From the NCBI GenBank assembly GCA_947503285.1, contig CANNDD010000002.1, positions 124,001 to 188,000 of the forward strand: 64,000 bases of DNA, read 5' to 3'. This document shows, piece after piece, positions 18,678 to 28,253 of the stretch (position 1 is its first letter; every line of letters begins with the position of its first letter). The stretch comes from an uncultured Croceitalea sp. GTDB lineage: Bacteria; Bacteroidota; Bacteroidia; Flavobacteriales; Flavobacteriaceae. The translations under genes were made by a program, and so were the position numbers. Below the pieces are notes generated by a model. That model had not been told where the DNA came from and ran no database searches. It was given only the letters and a program-made list of their open reading frames with translations.

Positions 18678-20299
18678 TTTAAGGGCTTCATATGGCTACC
18701 ATCCATAAGCTCCATTACCTCAGCATCTAGGTCAATCACTTTTTTAAGCATTTTGTCTTGCTTTGATTTAATTTTTGAAGCGAGGTCCACTGAATATAAT
18801 TGCTCGGCGATATTGGCCTTTAAAAATGTTTTTATACGACTTTCATTTCCATAGAAATCAAGCTTTATCCCCCCATTTAGCAAGTAGTCGATAAACCGCT
18901 CAAAGATGATGTCGTCGACCCGATATTCTTCGATAAACTCGTTTTTGGGGTAATTGGCAAAACGAGTTCTATCCTTCTCTAAGAATTTGAAAATAAAATC
19001 TGAAAAATAGCCAGAGGCATCCAAACTCTTAATGCGTTCGTCATCTAAGCTTCCTATGGGAACGAAAATGTCAGGTATGATTCCGCCACCTCCGTAGACC
19101 ACCTTACCTTTTGGTGTTGTGAACCTCAACGAATCAGCGACCTTTATACTATCTACGGATACCAACTCGCCACTATTGTATCTATCCATATACTTTTGAT
19201 AATAATCTTTATGTCCCTTTTCATATGATTTTTGAATGGAACGGCCCGTTGGGGTATAATACCTAGATACGGTCAGCCGAACGGCGGAGCCATCACCAAG
19301 GTCCATTTCGCGCTGCACCAAGCCCTTACCGAAAGAACGCCTACCCACTATGGTACCGATGTCATTATCTTGTAATGCCCCTGCTATGATCTCACTTGCT
19401 GAAGCCGAGCGTTCATTGATCAATACATACACGGGCTTATCCTCAAATGTTCCGCGGTCAGTGGCGTAGACCTTGTTTACCTTACCTTTTTTATTTTTGG
19501 TGAATAAAATCAATTTACCGTCTTCTAAAAACTCATCGGCCATTTTTTCGGCAACACCTAAATAACCTCCCGGATTATCCCTCAAATCAAGCACTAATTT
19601 ATTGGCGCCTTGTCGCTGAAGGTTCGACAATGCCCTCTTGAATTCTTTAAAAGTTGATTCTGCAAATCGATTGATTTTTATATACCCGATACCATTGGCC
19701 ATCATGAAGTTTGCTTCCACACTTTTTATTGGCACCACATCCCTTGTAACAGTGACATCAAAAATCCTATTTTCTGACTTTCTATAGATTTTCAAATTGA
19801 CCTTGGTACCACTTTTGCCTTTAAGTTTATCGACCAAAACCGTATTCGGTATTCTTTTACCGAACAATGTATCCTTATCTGCAAATAGTATCTTATCACC
19901 TGCTTTCAAGCCTTTTCTGTAGCTGGGACCTTCCTTTATGGTTCGCACAACGGTTAGCGTGTCTCGGTACATGTTGAATCGAATACCAATACCAACAAAG
20001 TCCCCTTTCATGTTCTCGGTAATCGCATCTATCTCACTACGGGGTATGTATACGGAGTGGGGGTCAAGCTTGCCCAATATATTATTGACAGTGACATCCA
20101 CAATACTGTCGGTATCTACCTCATCGACATATTCATAGTCTATATAATCGATCAATCGATTGAGCTTGTCTTTTTTAGAGTTGGTTGAAAATAGCTTTTC
20201 AGGGGTATCGTTAAAATGGAGTTTGCCTCCAATGAAAATACCGATGGCCACGGCCAGTGCCAGCAAAGTAGGTAATAAATAATTGTTCTTTTTACTCAT
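18674..20299 (-). CDS. S41 carboxy-terminal processing protease
   Basis: 541 residues. An N-terminal membrane anchor (YLLPTLLALAVAIGIFIGG) is followed by a PDZ domain (about 85-175; MYRDTLTVVRTIKEGPSYRK region) and the S41 catalytic domain: LDLRDNPGGYLG, nucleophile Ser in NERSASASEIIAGAL, and Lys in GRRSFGKGLVQ. The tail of about 130 residues after the catalytic core is the C-terminal extension usual in Bacteroidota CtpA. It acts in the periplasm on C-termini of exported proteins. It follows the dCMP deaminase gene by 16 bp, probably one transcript. Confidence 0.93.
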   Translation of the reverse strand: MSKKNNYLLPTLLALAVAIGIFIGGKLHFNDTPEKLFSTNSKKDKLNRLIDYIDYEYVDEVDTDSIVDVTVNNILGKLDPHSVYIPRSEIDAITENMKGDFVGIGIRFNMYRDTLTVVRTIKEGPSYRKGLKAGDKILFADKDTLFGKRIPNTVLVDKLKGKSGTKVNLKIYRKSENRIFDVTVTRDVVPIKSVEANFMMANGIGYIKINRFAESTFKEFKRALSNLQRQGANKLVLDLRDNPGGYLGVAEKMADEFLEDGKLILFTKNKKGKVNKVYATDRGTFEDKPVYVLINERSASASEIIAGALQDNDIGTIVGRRSFGKGLVQREMDLGDGSAVRLTVSRYYTPTGRSIQKSYEKGHKDYYQKYMDRYNSGELVSVDSIKVADSLRFTTPKGKVVYGGGGIIPDIFVPIGSLDDERIKSLDASGYFSDFIFKFLEKDRTRFANYPKNEFIEEYRVDDIIFERFIDYLLNGGIKLDFYGNESRIKTFLKANIAEQLYSVDLASKIKSKQDKMLKKVIDLDAEVMELMDGSHMKPLN

Positions 20300-20315
20300 A
20301 CACGTGGCTAAAGGA

Positions 20316-20753
20316 TTACACCATTTCTTCTACTATTGGTAAATGCATCGTTTCTACGCCTGCCCTTTCTAGAAATCGTAACCCTGAATCATCTTTATAG
20401 GCCTTTTGGTATACTACACGTTTTATACCTGATTGATGGATCAACTTGCTACATTCGCGACATGGCGACAAGGTGATGTACAATGTAGCTCCCTCACAGG
20501 ATTGGGTTGATGAGGCGACTTTCAATATCGCATTTGCCTCAGCGTGTAACACATACCATTTCGTATATCCTTCCTCATCTTCACAAAAGTTCTCAAATCC
20601 GGTAGGGGTTCCATTATATCCATCTGAAATAATCATCCTATCCTTTACGATTATCGCCCCGACTTGTTTGCGCTTGCAATACGAAAGCTTTCCCCATTCT
20701 TTTGCCATTCGCAAGTAAGCCTTATCGTATTTTTCTTGTTTGCCTGCTTTCAT
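20316..20753 (-). CDS. dCMP deaminase (ComEB-like)
   Basis: 145 residues of the cytidine/deoxycytidylate deaminase fold. The zinc site is complete: His and proton-donor Glu in LHAEANAIL (about residues 70-78) and the cysteine pair in LSPCRECSKL (about 96-105). The GYNGTPTGFENFCED loop is that of dCMP deaminases. It makes dUMP for thymidylate synthesis. The S41 protease gene follows at 16 bp. Confidence 0.92.
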   Translation of the reverse strand: MKAGKQEKYDKAYLRMAKEWGKLSYCKRKQVGAIIVKDRMIISDGYNGTPTGFENFCEDEEGYTKWYVLHAEANAILKVASSTQSCEGATLYITLSPCRECSKLIHQSGIKRVVYQKAYKDDSGLRFLERAGVETMHLPIVEEMV

Positions 20754-20833
20754 GAAATTCTTTAGGACAATATTTAAATATACCTGCTTTGAAAGAGGCT
20801 TACAACTGAATTCGATAAAATTTAACGATTATA

Positions 20834-21418
20834 TCAATTAGGAAACGTTTCAATCAACATTGGTATTGTGACCAAGAAGATCAAAATCGATGTAACGCGA
20901 ATAAAAATGCTTTGTTTGACCTTAAATAAGCGTTGCGTGACAAAGGCAATTACCAAGGCCAAGAGAATGATTGTTACCTGAGAAAGCTCAATGCCCGTGG
21001 CAAAACCCAGCAAAGGCCCCAGTTTGTTTTCTTCTTCGGCCATTAACATGTTAAAGTAATTGGAAAAACCAAAGCCATGGATCAACCCGAAAAAAGCAGT
21101 AGCCAATGCCTGAAAATAAATACCGGTGACGTGTTCCTTTTTAAAGCCGCGTAGAAAATTGAACAAGGCCGTCAAGGCAATGGTCACTGGAATCAAAAAT
21201 TCAATCAACCCTACATCAACAGTGAAAATACCATACACTGAAAATGCCAAAGAAGCACAATGTGCAATTGTAAAGATCGTAGCCAAAATGACTACTTGTT
21301 TCCATTGTTTAAAGGTAAATGGCACCGCCAATGCCACCAAAAACAAAATATGGTCATATGCGCCCAAATCCAATACGTGGGCCAAACCCAATTGTATGTA
21401 AAACCAAAAGTCTTGCAT
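20834..21418 (-). CDS. HupE/UreJ-type membrane protein
   Basis: 194 residues, about six helices. Conserved His/Asp motifs of the HupE/UreJ family are visible: LGLAHVLDLGAYDHILFL near the start, FTIAHCASLAFS and FFGLIHGFGFS, which in relatives carry Ni or Co ligands. A metal-transport or metallochaperone-like role is possible; no hydrogenase or urease gene is in the window. The start codon is preceded, only seven bases away, by a 6-copy heptamer tandem repeat (21426-21467), so the untranslated leader is unusual. Confidence 0.85.
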   Translation of the reverse strand: MQDFWFYIQLGLAHVLDLGAYDHILFLVALAVPFTFKQWKQVVILATIFTIAHCASLAFSVYGIFTVDVGLIEFLIPVTIALTALFNFLRGFKKEHVTGIYFQALATAFFGLIHGFGFSNYFNMLMAEEENKLGPLLGFATGIELSQVTIILLALVIAFVTQRLFKVKQSIFIRVTSILIFLVTIPMLIETFPN

Positions 21419-21425
21419 TATTTAA

Positions 21426-21467
21426 GTTTATGGTTTATGGTTTATGGTTTATGGTTTATGGTTTATG
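21426..21467 (-). repeat. Heptamer tandem repeat, 6 copies, in leader of HupE-like gene
   Basis: Six exact copies of GTTTATG (plus strand), i.e. AACCATA-phased on the coding strand, ending eight bases before the ATG at 21418. Copy-number change would alter the leader in 7-base steps. Confidence 0.97.
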
Positions 21468-21528
21468 CAAAAATATAATTTGAATACCAACTGTAACCCA
21501 ATGCTGACAACTATTTACCATCCTCTTC

Positions 21529-21596
21529 CCTAACACCTAACACCTAACACCTAACACCTAACACCTAACACCTAACACCTAACACCTAACACCTAA
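21529..21596 (+). repeat. Heptamer tandem repeat, 9.7 copies, abutting J-domain gene stop
   Basis: Nine exact copies of CCTAACA and a partial tenth, ending one base before the stop codon of the J-domain gene (21598-21600, minus strand). Read as AACACCT it shares the AACnnnn form of the neighbouring repeat, but on the opposite strand. Confidence 0.98.
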
Positions 21597-21597
21597 A

Positions 21598-22338
21598 TTA
21601 ACCCATTCCCCGTTCTTGCTGAATTGTTTCATAGGCCTTTTGCACCTCTTTGAACTTTTCTTCAGCTCCTTTCTTGATGGCCTCGTTCTCGGTAATCACC
21701 TTATCAGGATGGTATTTTTTTGCCATATTACGGTATGCTTTTTTGACTTCATCATCAGTTGCCGTTTTTTGAATTTCCAATATTTTGTAGGCCTTATCGG
21801 CAGACTTAACGAACATGGCCATGATACTTTCAAAATCTACCTTTCCAATGCGCAAAAAGCTGGCCAATTCTTTAAGTTTCGCTATTTCTGCAGCACTTAC
21901 CTGACCGTCGGCCTGTGCGATTCCAAACAAAAAATGAACCAATTGCAAGCGCACCTCATAACGTGTTCTTTGATTGAGGTACTGACAAATTCGTTGGGCG
22001 GATACCTCACGTTTTTTAATAACATCATTAAAAGTCCTAAAAATAGCATTCGCCTTTTCTTTACCATAAGTGCTTAAAAAATACTGGCGCACATAATCCA
22101 ACTCACGCTGGCTTACTTGACCATCAGCTTTGATAACGATGGAGCATAATGAAAGTAGGTTCAATTCAAAATCGGCAGGGGAAACACTTTGACGCGTCAG
22201 ATCATCAAAAACCGACCTCGGTCTACGAGAATCACCCCCCATGAGATTATCTAAAAAACTACCCGCTAAAAATCCGAGTATGCCTCCTATAAATCCTCTA
22301 AAAGAAAACCCGATAATGGCTCCCAACCATTTTATCAT
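21598..22338 (-). CDS. TerB-like plus J-domain co-chaperone (DjlA-like)
   Basis: 246 residues. An N-terminal glycine-rich membrane segment ([23 protein letters not shown]) resembles the DjlA anchor; residues 55-170 form the TerB/DjlA-type helical domain with [10 protein letters not shown] and [10 protein letters not shown] repeats; residues 180-246 are a J domain with the HPD triad in KKYHPDKV. It would stimulate DnaK at the membrane. The stop codon is directly followed, on its 3' side, by the 9.7-copy heptamer repeat. Confidence 0.9.
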   Translation of the reverse strand: MIKWLGAIIGFSFRGFIGGILGFLAGSFLDNLMGGDSRRPRSVFDDLTRQSVSPADFELNLLSLCSIVIKADGQVSQRELDYVRQYFLSTYGKEKANAIFRTFNDVIKKREVSAQRICQYLNQRTRYEVRLQLVHFLFGIAQADGQVSAAEIAKLKELASFLRIGKVDFESIMAMFVKSADKAYKILEIQKTATDDEVKKAYRNMAKKYHPDKVITENEAIKKGAEEKFKEVQKAYETIQQERGMG

Positions 22339-22432
22339 ACCTCAAAATCTTTGAAATTCAAATATAGCGGTTTGTGTTAGAAAAGGATTGTGAATGCCAT
22401 GTTAAGTCCTTTAAAAAAAACCACAAAAACCT

Positions 22433-22440
22433 TATCTTTG
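22433..22440 (+). promoter_or_regulatory. Bacteroidota -7 promoter element (TATCTTTG)
   Basis: TATCTTTG fits the TAnnTTTG -7 consensus exactly and sits 22 bp before the bacilliredoxin ATG. A -33 TTG at the usual spacing is not clear. Confidence 0.5.
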
Positions 22441-22462
22441 ACTTTATTAAAAAAATTAGACT

Positions 22463-22873
22463 ATGTATCCTGAAGAATTGGTGAAACCAATGAGAAATGA
22501 CTTGGCAAGTGCTGGGTTTGAAGAATTATATACAAGCGATGCCGTTGAGAATGCCCTTAAAAAAGAAGGCACGACCTTGGTTGTCGTAAATTCCGTTTGT
22601 GGTTGTGCTGCCGCCAATGCGAGACCTGCGGCCAAGTTAAGCTTACAAAATGCAAAAAACCCGAATCATTTGGTTACGGTTTTTGCCGGCGTTGATACTG
22701 AAGCGGTCAATACGGCCCGCGCTGCAATGGTCCCTTTTCCACCTTCTTCGCCAAGTATGGCGCTATTCAAAGATGGTGAATTGGTACATATGATCGAAAG
22801 ACACCATATTGAAGGTCGCCCTGCTGAAATGATAGCAGAAAATCTAATGGAGGCTTATAATGAGCATTGTTAA
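22463..22873 (+). CDS. Bacilliredoxin of the BrxA/BrxB (YphP/YqiW) family
   Basis: 136 residues, the usual family length. The CxC active site is in VNSVCGCAAANARPAA (about residues 48-63), with the FPPSSPSMALFKDGELVHMIERH stretch typical of the family lying downstream. These proteins remove bacillithiol from oxidised cysteines or act as disulfide isomerases. The gene is monocistronic: own promoter element upstream and terminator hairpin downstream. Confidence 0.93.
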   Translation: MYPEELVKPMRNDLASAGFEELYTSDAVENALKKEGTTLVVVNSVCGCAAANARPAAKLSLQNAKNPNHLVTVFAGVDTEAVNTARAAMVPFPPSSPSMALFKDGELVHMIERHHIEGRPAEMIAENLMEAYNEHC

Positions 22874-22900
22874 GAAATCCGTTATTTGAAAAACAGCATT

Positions 22901-22924
22901 AAACCACTCTAAATAGAGTGGTTT
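22901..22924. terminator. Bidirectional terminator between bacilliredoxin and GH92 genes
   Basis: Perfect 10-base stem AAACCACTCT (22901-22910) with AGAGTGGTTT (22915-22924), four-base loop, T run after it. It ends two bases before the GH92 stop codon, so it serves both convergent genes. Confidence 0.9.
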
Positions 22925-22925
22925 T

Positions 22926-25193
22926 TTATTGGGATTTACTCAGTGAATACGGAGCTTCATCTTGTCGAATTCCCCTTTGGGTATTAGGTTCGTCATCCAG
23001 TGTAAAACGAAGCTCACCGCCTTTTCTAAGTACCTCATGGGCAATGTAATTCTTAGGGTACGGCGAACCATTCAGTTGGGCCTCTTTAATGTAGACGTTT
23101 TCTGAACCGTTATTTAAATTGGTAATGGTAAACGACTGCCCATTGTCAAAATTCATGATGATCTTATCAAATAGCGGAGATCCAAGAACGTATTGATTGG
23201 TGGCTGAACTTACGGGATAAAACCCCATAGCGGAAAATACATACCACGCCGACGTTTGCCCGTTATCCTCATCGCCACAAAGTCCGTCAGGTGTCGGTAA
23301 ATACAACTTGTCCATCACCTCTCTCACCCGTTGCTGTGCCTTCCATGGTTCACCGGAATAATTGTACAGGTAAATACCATGTTGAATAGGCTGGTTGCCG
23401 TGGGCGTATTGCCCCATGCCCGCAATCAACATCTCTGTAATCTCATGTATTTGAAAACCATAATAGCTAAAGTCAAAATCTGGAGGGCTGGTAAAAACGG
23501 CATCCAATCTATCGTTGAAGTTCTTTCGGCCACCCATCAACTGGATCAGGCCATCGATATCTTGAAAAACGGACCAAGTGTAATGCCAAGCATTTCCTTC
23601 CGTAAAGGCATCACCCCATTTTACCGGGTCAAATGGCGCCTGAAAACTACCATCTTTGTTTTTGCCCCGCATAAAACCAGTTTGGGGATCAAAAAGCCTT
23701 TTGTAGTTATAGGCCCGCTTTAAGAATGTATCCATTTCTGATTTTGGACGCCCCAGTTTCCTTGCCAAACGGTAAATCGAATAGTCGGCAGCGGCATATT
23801 CCAAGGTGCGTGCCGCATTTTCATTAATGCCGACATCATAAGGCACGTAGCCTAAATCATTATAGTACTCAACCCCCAAACGTCCAACAGAGGCAATCGG
23901 ACCTTCATTTTCACTGTTCTTTAAGATGGCCTCGTAGAGCATATCAATATCATAACCACGAATCCCCTTGAGGTAGGCATCAGCAATGATAGTGGCAGAA
24001 TTAGACCCTATCATGGCAGAACGGTGCCCAGGGCTGGCCCACTCTGGTAACCAACCGCTCTCTTTATAGGCATTGACCAAGCCCTGCATCATTTTTGCGT
24101 TCATATCAGGATAGACCAAGGTAAAAAGCGGAAAAACCGCCCTAAACGTATCCCAGAATCCGTTATCAGTGAAAAGATAGCCTTTCTCAATTTTTCCATT
24201 GTAGGGGCTATAATGCACCATGTCACCATTTGCATCGTACTCGTAGAATTTTCTAGGAAAAAGAAGGCACCTGTACAATGCGGTATAAAAATTTTGTCGC
24301 TCTTTCACTGAGCCCCCTTCGACTTGCAGTCTGCCCATCCACAAATTCCAATTGTCTTTTGCCTTTTGTTTGACCTCTTCAAAAGAGTCTTGTTTCAATT
24401 CCCTTTTTAAATTCGTTTTTGCCTGTTCCAAACTTATAAAAGAGGATGCCGTTCTTAGCGCTACTTTTTCATTTCGCCCCGTTTTAAAGTGTACGACCGC
24501 CAAAATATGCTCCCCAGTAGCCATCGCCTTTTCATCCAACAATTGATGGTTTTCGTAGAATTGTACTTTCTCAATGGTTTTATCCAACTCGATTACAAAA
24601 TAATTTTTGAAATTATCGGGTACCCCTCCATTATTGTACCGACTATACCCTGTAATGGTATTTCCTTCGACCTTGATGTGGGAACCCATAGGGAAAGCGT
24701 CGATTACAATATGTGAATCATTCGATTCTGGGTAGTTGAACCTGAACATAGCCGCGCGTTCCGTGGGGCTTACCTCTGCCCAAATATCATAATCGGCCGC
24801 ATATACTTTATAATAATAGGGTCTCGAAACTTCAACCTTATGGCTAAAGTGTGACTTGCGCTTAATTTCAGTGGTCTCAACGGCACCTGTTCTGGGCATA
24901 AGTGAAAATGTACCGTAATCGTTCAACCATGGTGATGCCTGATGCGTCTGCTTAATGGCATTGAACGTAGGGGAATCGTAGGCATAGGTCCATCCATCTT
25001 TGTTCAGGGCCGTTTGTGGTGTCCAAAAATTCATCCCCCAAGGCACTGCAATTGCGGGATAAGTGTTTCCGTTTGATAGGTCAAATGAAGAATCTGAACC
25101 TACTAAGGGATTGGCATAATCCACAAAATCCTGTGCACTGGCCGAGAACAACATTAAAAGCCCTGAGGCCCATAAAACAAAATACTTATGCAT
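22926..25193 (-). CDS. GH92 family alpha-mannosidase, exported
   Basis: 755 residues with a cleavable signal peptide (VLWASGLLMLFSASAQ). The sequence matches glycoside hydrolase family 92 throughout: VDYANPLVGSDSS at the start, YFVIELDK, the catalytic-domain segments NGFWDTFRAVFPL and NSATIIADAYLKGI, then GNAWHYTW, and CGDEDNGQTSAWYVFSAMGFYPV near the C-terminus with the calcium/catalytic Asp and Glu. GH92 enzymes are Ca-dependent, inverting exo-alpha-mannosidases of N-glycans or mannans, located in periplasm or at the surface. No SusC/SusD pair is next to it, so it is not part of a visible PUL. Confidence 0.95.
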   Translation of the reverse strand: MHKYFVLWASGLLMLFSASAQDFVDYANPLVGSDSSFDLSNGNTYPAIAVPWGMNFWTPQTALNKDGWTYAYDSPTFNAIKQTHQASPWLNDYGTFSLMPRTGAVETTEIKRKSHFSHKVEVSRPYYYKVYAADYDIWAEVSPTERAAMFRFNYPESNDSHIVIDAFPMGSHIKVEGNTITGYSRYNNGGVPDNFKNYFVIELDKTIEKVQFYENHQLLDEKAMATGEHILAVVHFKTGRNEKVALRTASSFISLEQAKTNLKRELKQDSFEEVKQKAKDNWNLWMGRLQVEGGSVKERQNFYTALYRCLLFPRKFYEYDANGDMVHYSPYNGKIEKGYLFTDNGFWDTFRAVFPLFTLVYPDMNAKMMQGLVNAYKESGWLPEWASPGHRSAMIGSNSATIIADAYLKGIRGYDIDMLYEAILKNSENEGPIASVGRLGVEYYNDLGYVPYDVGINENAARTLEYAAADYSIYRLARKLGRPKSEMDTFLKRAYNYKRLFDPQTGFMRGKNKDGSFQAPFDPVKWGDAFTEGNAWHYTWSVFQDIDGLIQLMGGRKNFNDRLDAVFTSPPDFDFSYYGFQIHEITEMLIAGMGQYAHGNQPIQHGIYLYNYSGEPWKAQQRVREVMDKLYLPTPDGLCGDEDNGQTSAWYVFSAMGFYPVSSATNQYVLGSPLFDKIIMNFDNGQSFTITNLNNGSENVYIKEAQLNGSPYPKNYIAHEVLRKGGELRFTLDDEPNTQRGIRQDEAPYSLSKSQ

Positions 25194-25335
25194 TGCCGTG
25201 TTTCTTTAGAACTAGTGATTGGAAAAGTACAAAATCTTGTTGGCCAATACGACCTCAACCCAGTCAAAAAAATGGCACATTATTGTCATACTTTTGAAAA
25301 AATTACCAACTTGTTCTATAAATGATTCCTATTCC

Positions 25336-26061
25336 ATGAAATTACTGTCATATCCCATTACATTGATTTTCTTTGCTTGCTTCGGATTGACCTTGGTCAT
25401 TTTTCACCCGATACAATGGATCTGTCTTCATGTTTTTGGTTATAATGCACATCATACCAGTGTTTTCGTGCTTAATTGGTTTCTAATGCGCTGTACCAAT
25501 ATCTTAGGCACTCGATACCGATTTGAAAATACACAGCAAATACCAACGGACAGACCTTTGATCATTGTGACCAATCATCAAAGCATGTATGATATTCCAC
25601 CCATTATTTGGTATATGCGAAAATACCATCCGAAGTTTGTGGCCAAAAAAGAATTGGGTAAGGGGATACCGAGTGTATCGTACAACCTGCGACATGGGGG
25701 TTCTGCCTTGATCGATAGAAAAGATGGTAAACAGGCAATTATGGAGATAGGGAAACTAGGGAGCTACATCGAAAAACATACAAGAAGTGCCGTTATTTTT
25801 CCGGAAGGGACACGGAGCAGGACCGGAAAACCAAAGTCCTTCAAACCAATGGGCCTCAAAATGCTCATGAAAAAGGCGCCCTCGGCATTACTGGTTCCTA
25901 TAACCATTAACAATTCGTGGAAGTTATTGCGCTTTGGGCAGTTTCCTATGGGTCTCGGTGCCTATGTACAATTTAAAGTGCATGCCCCCATAGAAAATAC
26001 GGGAAATACCGACGAAATCATCAAGCTGGTTGAAAAAACCATAACCAAAGCTATTTTATAA
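25336..26061 (+). CDS. 1-acyl-sn-glycerol-3-phosphate acyltransferase-like protein
   Basis: 241 residues from ATG 25336, which places a membrane helix (LSYPITLIFFACFGLTLVIF) at the N-terminus; the frame is open upstream to 25219 but that extension overlaps the divergent GH92 promoter region. The PlsC catalytic motif NHQSMYDIPP (HX4D) and the substrate motif FPEGTRSRTGKP are intact. It acylates lysophosphatidic acid at the inner membrane. The HD hydrolase gene begins four bases after its stop. Confidence 0.92.
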   Translation: MKLLSYPITLIFFACFGLTLVIFHPIQWICLHVFGYNAHHTSVFVLNWFLMRCTNILGTRYRFENTQQIPTDRPLIIVTNHQSMYDIPPIIWYMRKYHPKFVAKKELGKGIPSVSYNLRHGGSALIDRKDGKQAIMEIGKLGSYIEKHTRSAVIFPEGTRSRTGKPKSFKPMGLKMLMKKAPSALLVPITINNSWKLLRFGQFPMGLGAYVQFKVHAPIENTGNTDEIIKLVEKTITKAIL

Positions 26062-26065
26062 GCTT

Positions 26066-26725
26066 ATGGATACTTCAAAGTTGATTGAAGCGACCGTTGC
26101 CTTTGTAAAAGAAAGTTTAGCCAATGCAGAGGGCGGTCACGATTGGTTTCATATCGAACGTGTTTTCAATAATTCACTGTTGATTGCCAAAGAAGAATCA
26201 GTAGATGTATTGGTGGTAAGTTTGGCAGCGCTACTACATGATATTGCGGATCCCAAGTTCCATAATGGCGACGAGACCATTGGCCCCAAAATCGCAAGGG
26301 AATATCTTACAGGTGCAAAAGTTGCCAAAAAGACGGTTACGCATGTCGTACGAATCATCGAAAACCTATCTTTCAAAAATTCATTGGAGGGAAAGACCAG
26401 AAAATTTGACTCAAAAGAACTTCGGGTAGTTCAAGATGCAGACAGGCTCGATGCCATTGGAGCAATTGGTATTGCACGAGCCTTCAATTATGGAGGATTT
26501 AAAAATAGGCCCTTGTACAACCCTGAAATACCCCCAGCACCAAACATGACGAAAGAAGCATATAAAAATTCCTCAGCACCCACCATAAACCATTTTTATG
26601 AAAAATTGTTGCTGCTCAAAGACCAGATGAATACCATTACCGGAAAAAAGATAGCAACCCAACGACACCAGTATATGCTCGATTTTTTAGCGCAGTTCTA
26701 TGGGGAATGGCAGGGCAATCGTTAA
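26066..26725 (+). CDS. HD-domain phosphohydrolase
   Basis: 219 residues. The HD metal motif is complete: His in GGHDWFHIERV (about 24-34), HD in LAALLHDIADPKFH (about 56-69), His in the later VTHVVRIIENLSF helix and Asp in VQDADRLDAIGAIGIARA. This is the pattern of YedJ/YpgQ-type HD hydrolases, which act on nucleotides or pyrophosphate bonds. It is four bases downstream of the acyltransferase gene, so co-transcribed. Confidence 0.9.
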   Translation: MDTSKLIEATVAFVKESLANAEGGHDWFHIERVFNNSLLIAKEESVDVLVVSLAALLHDIADPKFHNGDETIGPKIAREYLTGAKVAKKTVTHVVRIIENLSFKNSLEGKTRKFDSKELRVVQDADRLDAIGAIGIARAFNYGGFKNRPLYNPEIPPAPNMTKEAYKNSSAPTINHFYEKLLLLKDQMNTITGKKIATQRHQYMLDFLAQFYGEWQGNR

Positions 26726-26805
26726 TGCGCTTTAAAAGGCTATGGCAGGCTTGAAAAGTTGAATCAAGTTCGCTATCTTCAAGGCATCAACAAAATACCA
26801 TTGGA

Positions 26806-28230
26806 ATGCAAAGAAGAAAATTCATTAAAAATGCGGCTGCTTCCACTGCTGCCTTTAGTATCGTACCCAGTTTTGTTTTAGGAAAAAACCACACCCCCCC
26901 AAGCGATACGCTTTATGTTGGCGCTTTTGGTGTCGGTGGAAGGGGAAATGGTGTCATTCGAGGTCTGGCCGCAACCGGAAAAGTCAAGTTTGTGGCATTC
27001 TGTGATGTAGATGATCGCAGGGCAAAAGACACCTACGATACGTACCCTGACGTCAAGCGTTTTAAAGATTTTCGAAAAGTCTATGACAAACACTTAAATG
27101 ATATTGACGCGGTTATGGTGGCGACACCAGATCACACCCACGCCTCAATTGCCTTACCATTTATGAGGGAAAAAAAACATGCTTATGTAGAAAAGCCATT
27201 GACCCATAACATTCATGAGGCGCGGTTAATGACCAAAGTAGCTGCTGAAAATAGTATTGTGACCCAAATGGGCAACCAAGGTGCCTCAAGTGATGATAGT
27301 CGAATAGCTCGAGAATGGGTAGAGTCGGGTGTTATTGGAAAAGTACATACTATTGATTGTTGGACCAATAGGCCGGTTTGGCCACAAGGTGTTCCCGTAC
27401 CTTCAGAAAAACAGCGTGTTCCAAAAGGATTGGATTGGGACCTATGGCTAGGCCCCGCAGCTATGCGCGATTACAATGCAGCTTATCTGCCCTTCAAATG
27501 GCGTGGATGGTGGGATTTTGGTACTGGCGCATTGGGCGATATGGGCTGCCATATTATGGAAACCCCATTTAGTGTTTTAGATCTAGGCTACCCCACCGAG
27601 GCAGAGGCGAGTTGTACGACCGTATGGGTAGGTGATTTTGTTGAGGCCGACTACAGTCCTTCATGTCCTCCATCCTCAAAAATCCATTTAAAGTTTGAGC
27701 ATGAATATCACGGCGACATTCAATTGAATTGGTATGACGGAGGGTTAAAACCAGACCTACCCGATGCCCTTAAAGACAATGAAACGATAGGTGATAGTGG
27801 AGGCGGAACCGTAATGTATGGTGACCGCGGCACTTTAGTCTTTGATACTTATTCTCGAAATGCACGGTTCTTACCTTCAGAGTTAAAAGAAATCTATAAA
27901 TCTCCAGAACCAAAATACCCGCGTATTAAAAATGGAATTGACGGACACATCGCCAATTTTGTGGATGGTTGTTTGAACGGTGCAGCGACGTCCTCTGATT
28001 TTGCAAAAGCAGGTCCGTTAACGGAAACGGTGCTAATGGGAAATCTGGCCGTAAAAGCATATCAATATAAAACGCTAAAAGCCGGCAAAAAAATAGGCGA
28101 TTGGGATCCTTACGATTATCCAGGAAGACGAAAATTGTTATGGGACGGTGAAAACATGAAAATCACCAATTACGACAAAGCCAATGAATGGGTAACTCGG
28201 GCCTACCGCAAAGGTTGGGAATTAGGATAG
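26806..28230 (+). CDS. Exported Gfo/Idh/MocA-family oxidoreductase
   Basis: 474 residues. N-terminal Tat signal MQRRKFIKNAAASTAAFSIV, then the NAD-binding Rossmann domain (VGAFGVGGRGNGVI at about 38-51), the EKPLTHN motif with catalytic Lys (about 131-137), and the C-terminal alpha/beta domain with DMGCHIMETPFSVLDLG (His as acid/base). Periplasmic members of this type in Bacteroidota work on sugars with tightly bound NAD, often as non-redox glycoside-cleaving or epimerising enzymes. The gene marks the left border of the cassette array. Confidence 0.92.
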   Translation: MQRRKFIKNAAASTAAFSIVPSFVLGKNHTPPSDTLYVGAFGVGGRGNGVIRGLAATGKVKFVAFCDVDDRRAKDTYDTYPDVKRFKDFRKVYDKHLNDIDAVMVATPDHTHASIALPFMREKKHAYVEKPLTHNIHEARLMTKVAAENSIVTQMGNQGASSDDSRIAREWVESGVIGKVHTIDCWTNRPVWPQGVPVPSEKQRVPKGLDWDLWLGPAAMRDYNAAYLPFKWRGWWDFGTGALGDMGCHIMETPFSVLDLGYPTEAEASCTTVWVGDFVEADYSPSCPPSSKIHLKFEHEYHGDIQLNWYDGGLKPDLPDALKDNETIGDSGGGTVMYGDRGTLVFDTYSRNARFLPSELKEIYKSPEPKYPRIKNGIDGHIANFVDGCLNGAATSSDFAKAGPLTETVLMGNLAVKAYQYKTLKAGKKIGDWDPYDYPGRRKLLWDGENMKITNYDKANEWVTRAYRKGWELG

Positions 28231-28253
28231 CTAGCCATTGCCCTATAAAAGAA

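Noticed and set aside
21529-21596. CCTAACA repeat as a telomere-like or CRISPR array
   Set aside because: Perfect tandem 7-mers with no spacers in a circular-chromosome context; a slippage-type microsatellite explains it.
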